From an uncultured Ruminococcus sp. (GTDB lineage: Bacteria > Bacillota > Clostridia > Oscillospirales > Ruminococcaceae), in NCBI GenBank assembly GCA_947177375.1, contig CAMWUF010000097.1, positions 1-5,283 of the forward strand: DNA of 5,283 bases, written 5' to 3'. This document shows, one piece after another, positions 1 to 4,069 of the stretch (its first letter is position 1; each line of letters opens with the position of its first letter). Made by a program: the position numbers and the translations under genes. A model generated the notes under the pieces. That model had not been told where the DNA came from and made no database searches. It was given only the letters and a program-made list of their open reading frames with translations.

Positions 1-10
1 TTATATAATA

Positions 11-39
11 TTACCAAAAAATAAACTAAAATTTATAAT
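11..39 (+). promoter_or_regulatory. Candidate distal sigma-A promoter
   Basis: TTACCA at 11-16 (4 of 6 match to TTGACA) is followed after exactly 17 bp by a perfect TATAAT at 34-39. Transcription would start near 46 and run into rsmH. The surrounding DNA is very AT-rich, so a TATAAT by chance is quite possible; this is weaker than the promoter at 60-88. Confidence 0.35.
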
Positions 40-57
40 AAATTTGGAACATTGTCC

Positions 58-77
58 AGTTGCTAGAAGTTGCTTAA
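58..77 (+). repeat. Two-copy direct repeat, 10-bp period
   Basis: AGTTGCT occurs at 58-64 and again at 68-74, exactly one helical turn apart. The first copy contains the -35 hexamer of the proximal promoter and the second lies in its spacer. This placement would suit a regulator binding on one face of the helix, but two 7-mers are little evidence. The regulator, if any, is unknown. Confidence 0.4.
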
Positions 78-88
78 TATGTTATAAT
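60..88 (+). promoter_or_regulatory. Probable main sigma-A promoter for rsmH operon
   Basis: TTGCTA at 60-65 (4 of 6 match to TTGACA), a 17-bp spacer, and TATAAT at 83-88 preceded by TG at 80-81, making an extended -10 (TGTTATAAT). The expected start point is about 95-97, giving a leader of roughly 75 nt before rsmH. It is on the correct strand with no gene between it and rsmH, so it likely drives rsmH and ftsL, and by readthrough the genes beyond. Confidence 0.65.
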
Positions 89-94
89 AAAATG

Positions 95-106
95 TGACGA
101 AAGTCA
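95..106 (+). other. Small GNRA-tetraloop hairpin at predicted mRNA 5' end
   Basis: TGAC (95-98), GAAA loop (99-102), GTCA (103-106): a 4-bp stem closed by a stable GNRA tetraloop. It begins at or next to the predicted transcription start. A 5'-terminal hairpin can protect mRNA from 5' exonuclease attack; that role here is inference. A stem this short is common by chance. Confidence 0.35.
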
Positions 107-150
107 TTATAGAGATAATAGAACAAAAGGAAAAACAAGAACAACATGTA

Positions 151-158
151 AAAGGAGG
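151..158 (+). promoter_or_regulatory. Strong ribosome binding site of rsmH
   Basis: AAAGGAGG is nearly fully complementary to the 16S rRNA 3' end and lies 11 nt before the ATG at 170. It fixes that ATG as the start. Confidence 0.9.
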
Positions 159-169
159 TTTTATTCTGT

Positions 170-1099
170 ATGGAGTTTACACATATACCTGTACTTCTAT
201 CAGAAACAATTGAAGGTCTTGCCATTCGTCCAGACGGTATTTATGTAGATGGCACTGTTGGGGGTGCAGGACACTCCAAAGAAATTGCCTCCAGACTGGA
301 AAAAAACGGGTTGTTAATCGGGTTAGACCGTGACCCAGATGCCGTAGCAGTCGCAACCGAACGTTTACAGGGATTGCCTGCAAAAGTCGTGCATAGCAAT
401 TATTCTGAAATGCGAAAAGTTTTAGATAATTTGCAAATTACACAAGTAGACGGCATTTTATTAGACTTAGGAGTGTCTTCGTATCAGTTAGATAATGCTG
501 AACGTGGCTTTTCTTATCATGCGAATGCAAAATTAGATATGCGTATGAATCAAGAGGGCTTAAGTGCTTATGATGTAGTAAATACATGGGACGAGCCGAC
601 ACTTTGCAAAATCTTATGGGAATACGGTGAAGAAAAATTTGCGGGAAGAATTGCGGAATGTATTATTTGTAAAAGAGAAAATGCACCCATTCAGACAACA
701 GGGGAGCTGGCAGAGCTTATCAAACAGGCTGTGCCGCAAAAATATCGACGTGATAAAAATCCTTGTAAAAAAACATTTCAAGCAATTAGAATTGCTGTCA
801 ATGATGAATTCAGACATTTGAGAACAGGACTGGAAACAGCTTTTGATTGCTTGAAATCCAGCGGTAGACTTGCAGTGATTACATTTCATTCATTGGAAGA
901 CCGTATTGTAAAACAACAGTTTGCTTCATGGTGCAAAGGTTGTATCTGTCCGCCAGATTTTCCGCAATGCGTTTGTGGTAGGAAACCAAAAGCAAAATTG
1001 CTTGTTCGTAAACCAATTACAGCAAGCCAATCTGAATTAGAACAAAATCACCGTAGTCACAGTGCAAAGCTTAGATTACTAGAAAAAGAAAGGGGCTAA
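170..1099 (+). CDS. rsmH: 16S rRNA (cytosine-1402-N4)-methyltransferase RsmH
   Basis: Cytoplasmic SAM-dependent enzyme (formerly MraW) that puts the N4 methyl group on C1402 of 16S rRNA, in the ribosomal P site. The 309 residues match the usual family length of about 310. Visible motifs in order: HIPVLLSET (5-13); the SAM-binding loop DGTVGGAGHS (27-36); LIGLDRDPDA (49-58), whose acidic residues contact SAM; LLDLGVSSYQLD (97-108), where the more usual Pro after SS is Tyr; and ITFHSLEDR (237-245). Near the C-terminus is a Cys cluster (C255, C258, C260, C267, C269) in a CxCPPDFPxCxCG context, typical of Firmicutes RsmH and possibly structural. The ATG start has a strong RBS. It heads the dcw-type cluster here, with ftsL 19 nt downstream. 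The link to division is one of genomic location and not enzymatic. The reading frame is intact. Confidence 0.97.
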   Translation: MEFTHIPVLLSETIEGLAIRPDGIYVDGTVGGAGHSKEIASRLEKNGLLIGLDRDPDAVAVATERLQGLPAKVVHSNYSEMRKVLDNLQITQVDGILLDLGVSSYQLDNAERGFSYHANAKLDMRMNQEGLSAYDVVNTWDEPTLCKILWEYGEEKFAGRIAECIICKRENAPIQTTGELAELIKQAVPQKYRRDKNPCKKTFQAIRIAVNDEFRHLRTGLETAFDCLKSSGRLAVITFHSLEDRIVKQQFASWCKGCICPPDFPQCVCGRKPKAKLLVRKPITASQSELEQNHRSHSAKLRLLEKERG

Positions 1100-1118
1100 G
1101 CTGTTTCAGGCTGTATTT

Positions 1119-1499
1119 ATGGAGCAAGAAGAAAAGAAAGTTTCTGTTGTGAAGATTATTCTGGGGACGATTATTTGTTTTGCATTATTAGCAGCAGTTA
1201 TTTTTAGCAATGTTCAGCAATTACAAGTAACAAGTGATATTACGCAGAAACAACAGGAATATAGTGACCTGCAAAGTGAAAATGTCAGAATGAAATCTGA
1301 ACTTGCTGGAAAAACTTCTAATAAAAATGTACAAGAGTACGCCGAAAATGTTCTTGGTATGCATGCGTTGAATTCTTCGCAAGTAGAATATATGCAGATT
1401 CAAAAAAATGATGTTGTAGAAATTCCAGAAAGTGACCAGAATATTTTTGTAAAAATCAAAAATTGGTTTGATAATTTTGTGGCATACCTGCAAGGGTAG
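1119..1499 (+). CDS. ftsL: Cell division protein FtsL (FtsL/DivIC-type bitopic septal protein)
   Basis: Small bitopic membrane protein of 126 aa. It has a charged cytoplasmic N-terminus (MEQEEKK), one transmembrane helix at about 10-30, and an extracytoplasmic Gln/Glu/Lys-rich segment at about 33-63 that should form a coiled coil. Next comes the family signature NVQEYAENVLGM (70-81), of the type vxxyAxxxLGM, followed by QVEYM. This helix, coiled coil and LGM layout is shared by FtsL and DivIC/FtsB; position between rsmH and a class B PBP gene favours FtsL. In studied bacteria FtsL pairs with DivIC/FtsB and activates septal wall synthesis. The C-terminal tail (95-126) includes a Trp/Phe-rich possible amphipathic helix. 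The Shine-Dalgarno site is weak (AGG at 1108-1110, 8 nt from ATG), so translation may partly depend on ribosomes leaving rsmH 19 nt upstream. Sequence divergence is normal for FtsL, so DivIC-like is the alternative. Confidence 0.85.
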   Translation: MEQEEKKVSVVKIILGTIICFALLAAVIFSNVQQLQVTSDITQKQQEYSDLQSENVRMKSELAGKTSNKNVQEYAENVLGMHALNSSQVEYMQIQKNDVVEIPESDQNIFVKIKNWFDNFVAYLQG

Positions 1500-1536
1500 T
1501 CCGCATAAATTTTAACAACGGCAGAAATAAAAGAAA

Positions 1537-1578
1537 ATGACAACACGAGTGTTGTGCGATTGGCTGTTGCTTGTATAA
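1537..1578 (+). CDS. Possible 13-residue leader peptide (uORF)
   Basis: ATG at 1537 opens a 13-codon frame ending in TAA at 1576-1578 and reading MTTRVLCDWLLLV. Its last codons (Trp-Leu-Leu-Leu-Val) form the 5' arm of the hairpin at 1562-1602, and an intrinsic terminator follows 45 nt after its stop. This arrangement resembles ribosome-mediated attenuators, whose leader peptides often carry runs of a regulatory amino acid. Against it: no clear Shine-Dalgarno site is present (only A-rich AAAAGAAA just upstream), and a frame this short can arise by chance. No homolog is recognised and its translation is unproven. Confidence 0.25.
   Translation: MTTRVLCDWLLLV
1540..1555 (+). other. RNA hairpin in ftsL-spoVD gap (6-bp stem)
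   Basis: ACAACA (1540-1545) pairs perfectly with TGTTGT (1550-1555) around a CGAG tetraloop. It has no U tract, so it is not a terminator by itself. It is the first of three stem-loops in this gap. The ACAAC at 1515-1519 could also pair with GTTGT at 1551-1555, so alternative folds exist. Confidence 0.55.
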
Positions 1579-1602
1579 AAAAGAGATTCACAGGCAACAG
1601 CT
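1562..1602 (+). other. RNA hairpin in ftsL-spoVD gap (13-bp stem)
   Basis: Bases 1562-1574 pair with 1590-1602 in a continuous 13-bp stem. It holds a perfect 8-bp core GCTGTTGC/GCAACAGC (1563-1570/1594-1601), two G-U wobbles (1562/1602 and 1571/1593), and a 15-nt A-rich loop. No U tract follows. The length and perfection of the stem suggest a selected RNA structure. It overlaps the end of the possible leader peptide and lies 20 nt before the terminator. Confidence 0.6.
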
Positions 1603-1622
1603 CCAAAATCAGGAAGCAAAAG

Positions 1623-1662
1623 AAACAGGCAGGACATGGAATACACAACCTGCCTGTTTTTT
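1623..1662 (+). terminator. Intrinsic terminator between ftsL and spoVD (possible attenuator)
   Basis: AAACAGGCAGG (1623-1633) pairs with CCTGCCTGTTT (1649-1659) in an 11-bp stem whose 8-bp base-of-loop half is GC-rich. The loop is 15 nt and a run of six T's spans 1657-1662. This is a canonical rho-independent terminator on the plus strand. It stands 124 nt after the ftsL stop and 44 nt before the spoVD start codon. Since I find no convincing promoter between it and spoVD, it is either a partial terminator that sets the spoVD/murE level, or a regulated attenuator. Confidence 0.85.
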
Positions 1663-1688
1663 AAATAATATATCATATTATTATTTCA

Positions 1689-1697
1689 GAAAGGGAG
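1689..1697 (+). promoter_or_regulatory. Ribosome binding site that fixes the TTG start of spoVD
   Basis: GAAAGGGAG, with AGGGAG at 1692-1697, lies 8 nt before TTG at 1706. The other in-frame candidates are TTG at 1571, inside the hairpin and before the terminator, and ATG at 1745; neither has a comparable site. The RBS therefore decides for 1706. Confidence 0.8.
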
Positions 1698-1705
1698 TTG
1701 ATAAT

Positions 1706-4036
1706 TTGGACGCAAAGCCAAAAGATTATGAGCCAACCACTTTGATGAAAAAAAAAGCAATATTTGCTGTATTGGGAATTGTCATGACACTGGCATTGCT
1801 GACGATTATTAGATTATGTTATTTATGTATCAGTCAGCATGATTTTTACACAGAAAAGGCAAACAGTAAGCATTTCAGCAGGATTACTTTAACTGCAAAC
1901 AGAGGTGCTATTTATGATGCAAGTGGTACACCACTTGCATGGAGTGCAACTGTTTACAAAGTGTACATCGACCCCACACAATTCCGAGATGATATGGACG
2001 TAATTGATGGTGTCATGAAAGAACGTCAAGAATGGCTGGACAGTGGAAAAACATTAGACCCTGATACAATTGTTATGCCTATGGAAACATTGCGGGCAGA
2101 AGTCGTACAAACTGTAGCAAGTTTATTAAATATCAGTGAAGAAACGATTTGGGAAGATATTGAAAAAGATACAAAATATTGTGAGTTACAGACACAAGTT
2201 GAAAAAAATGTTGCCAATGAATTAATGGAATATTTAGACAAATACGGTCTGGAGTCTATTAAAACAACAGAAGATACAAAGCGTTATTATCCGCAAAATG
2301 ACCTTGCTGCTCAAGTAATCGGCTTTACAAATAGTGACGGTGATGGACAGTATGGACTGGAATATTATTATAATAAATATCTTTCTGGTACAAATGGCAG
2401 AGTCATTTCTGCGACTGATGCCCAAGGAAATGAAATGCCTTATCGTTATTCTACGACATATCCAGCAGAAGACGGAAATTCTTTGTATTTAACACTGGAT
2501 ACCACATTGCAATATTATCTTGAAAAGAATTTACAGGCAATGTGCGAAAAATATAAAGTCCGTAATCGTGCTTGCGGTATTATCATGAATGCAAAAACAG
2601 GTGCAATTTACGCTATGGGAACTTATCCTAGTTTTGATTTAAATAATCCCTCTGTGATTCATGACCAGGCGACTTATAACGAATTGCAAAGTTTGCCAAA
2701 GGACGAATATCAAGAAGCTTATATTTCTGCCCGTGAGCAACAATGGAAAAATAAAGCCGTGACGGAATTATATATTCCAGGGTCTGTATTTAAAATTTTC
2801 ACAACGGCTATGGCTGTAGAAGAAAAAGTTGTCAATGTTGACACAGATAATTTTTATTGTACAGGTGCTTATACAATTACAGGTGTTCCTAATCCTATTC
2901 ATTGTCATAAATTAGCGGGACATGGTTCACAGACATTTTCAGAAGCTTTGACAAATTCTTGTAACCCTGCATTTATCGAAGTTGGTTTGCGTGTAGGAAT
3001 TCATAAATTTTCACAATATTTTAGTGCATTTGGCTTAACTGAAAAATCAGGCATTGATTTACCAGGAGAAACTTCCAGTATTTATAGAAGTGAAGAAAAT
3101 TTAAGTATTGTTGACTTAGCGTCCAGTGCATTCGGACAGTCTAATAAATTAACACCAATGGAAATGATAACTGGTATTGCAGCTGCTATTAATGGTGGTT
3201 ATTTAGTAGAACCCCATGTTGTAGATAAAATTGTTTCCAGTGACGGTAATATTGTGAAAAATTTCAATACTAATATAAAAAGACAGGTAATTTCAGAAGA
3301 AAGTTCTGCAACTGTTAGGGAATTATTACAAGCTGTTGTTGATGATAATGGCGGTTCTAATGCGTATATCAAAGGCTATGCTATCGGCGGTAAATCTGGT
3401 ACATCTCAGAAATTAGACCAATATAGCGATTCTGATATGCAATATGTAGCGTCTTATGCTTGTTTTGCACCAGCAGATGACCCTGAAATTGTGATGTTAA
3501 TTTTAGCTGATGAACCAGACACAAGTATTAATTATTATGGTTCTGTTGTTGTTGCACCATATGCAAGAGATATTCTGGAAGAAGCTTTGCCATATCTGGG
3601 ATATTATCCAGAATATACAAGCGAAGAATACGCAAAATTAGATGTCACAATTCCGTTATTGCGTGATGCAAGTATTTCCAGTGCGATTGAGACACTGGAA
3701 GCAGAAGGCTTGCAATATGATGTCAAAGGTAATGGTGATACAGTCGTCGCACAATTTCCTGTCACTGGCAGTACTGTTTCCGCAGGTGGCAAAGTAATTT
3801 TATATACAGAGGAAAATTATGAGCCTGAATTAATTGAAGTTCCTAATGTAGTAAATTATCGTGCAAGTGATGCAAGCGAAGTGCTTACAGCAAGTGGCTT
3901 TAATTATGTTGCTTTGGGAGCGTCTACAGATAGAACTGATGTATTAGTTGGTTCGCAATCTGAACAAGCTGGAAGTCTTGTTGAAGTTGGTACAGTGATT
4001 GAGTTAAATTATGTTATCAATGACCAAAGTGGTTGA
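1706..4036 (+). CDS. spoVD: SpoVD/FtsI-type class B penicillin-binding protein with two PASTA domains
   Basis: Membrane-anchored DD-transpeptidase of 776 aa that cross-links peptidoglycan outside the membrane. Order: short cytoplasmic tail; KKK then one transmembrane helix at about 18-40; a PBP dimerisation domain with ANRGAIYDASG (64-74) and the pattern RYYPQNDLAAQVIGF; a transpeptidase domain from about 290 with SVFK (S360 nucleophile, K363), SCN (S418, N420) and KSGT (563-566), so all three catalytic motifs are intact; then two PASTA domains (about 646-703 and 709-770). C400 and C419 keep the 19-residue spacing and position relative to the nucleophile of the redox-active Cys332/Cys351 pair of Bacillus subtilis SpoVD (nucleophile Ser294), favouring a SpoVD-type protein. 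It sits between ftsL and murE with no second PBP gene, so a role in vegetative septation (FtsI/PBP2B) is the alternative. The TTG start is chosen by the RBS at 1689. A terminator lies just upstream. Confidence 0.9.
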   Translation: MDAKPKDYEPTTLMKKKAIFAVLGIVMTLALLTIIRLCYLCISQHDFYTEKANSKHFSRITLTANRGAIYDASGTPLAWSATVYKVYIDPTQFRDDMDVIDGVMKERQEWLDSGKTLDPDTIVMPMETLRAEVVQTVASLLNISEETIWEDIEKDTKYCELQTQVEKNVANELMEYLDKYGLESIKTTEDTKRYYPQNDLAAQVIGFTNSDGDGQYGLEYYYNKYLSGTNGRVISATDAQGNEMPYRYSTTYPAEDGNSLYLTLDTTLQYYLEKNLQAMCEKYKVRNRACGIIMNAKTGAIYAMGTYPSFDLNNPSVIHDQATYNELQSLPKDEYQEAYISAREQQWKNKAVTELYIPGSVFKIFTTAMAVEEKVVNVDTDNFYCTGAYTITGVPNPIHCHKLAGHGSQTFSEALTNSCNPAFIEVGLRVGIHKFSQYFSAFGLTEKSGIDLPGETSSIYRSEENLSIVDLASSAFGQSNKLTPMEMITGIAAAINGGYLVEPHVVDKIVSSDGNIVKNFNTNIKRQVISEESSATVRELLQAVVDDNGGSNAYIKGYAIGGKSGTSQKLDQYSDSDMQYVASYACFAPADDPEIVMLILADEPDTSINYYGSVVVAPYARDILEEALPYLGYYPEYTSEEYAKLDVTIPLLRDASISSAIETLEAEGLQYDVKGNGDTVVAQFPVTGSTVSAGGKVILYTEENYEPELIEVPNVVNYRASDASEVLTASGFNYVALGASTDRTDVLVGSQSEQAGSLVEVGTVIELNYVINDQSG

Positions 4037-4052
4037 TATTTAAATTTTTAAG

Positions 4053-4058
4053 AAAGAG
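4053..4058 (+). promoter_or_regulatory. Moderate ribosome binding site of murE
   Basis: AAAGAG lies 11 nt before ATG at 4070. Two ATGs at 4059 and 4062 are out of frame with MurE, so 4070 is the earliest in-frame ATG that has an RBS in the short 33-nt gap. Confidence 0.55.
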
Positions 4059-4069
4059 ATGATGGGTTT

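Noticed and set aside
614..889. 91-codon minus-strand open frame opposite rsmH
   Set aside because: It is antisense to a clear rsmH with intact motifs and has no recognisable domain, RBS or promoter. The same reasoning excludes the other minus-strand frames and the out-of-frame plus frame at 627-821.
1552..1579. Promoter (TTGTGC, 16 bp, TATAAA) for a small RNA ending at the terminator
   Set aside because: The -35 matches only 3 of 6 positions and the elements coincide with hairpin sequence; support is too weak to call.
1500..1670. T-box leader controlling spoVD
   Set aside because: I see no T-box core (TGG-containing bulge in an AGGGTGGNACCGCG-like context) and no stem I signature.
1674..1681. 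CATATTAT as a sporulation sigma-E -10 element before spoVD
   Set aside because: It matches 6 of 8 positions of the -10 consensus, but no sigma-E -35 lies at 14-15 bp; the region there is the terminator stem (GCCTGTTT).
1571..1705. 45-residue N-terminal extension of the PBP from TTG 1571
   Set aside because: It is encoded by hairpin and terminator sequence, has no ribosome binding site, and a far better RBS/start pair exists at 1689-1708.
1708..1719. GGACGCAAAGCC, identical to a core segment of c-di-GMP-I (GEMM) riboswitches, at the spoVD start
   Set aside because: The rest of the aptamer is absent: there is no GGTAGGTAGCGGGGTTACC-like half downstream, the match overlaps the start codon, and it encodes the D-A-K-P residues of the PBP. 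It looks like coincidence.
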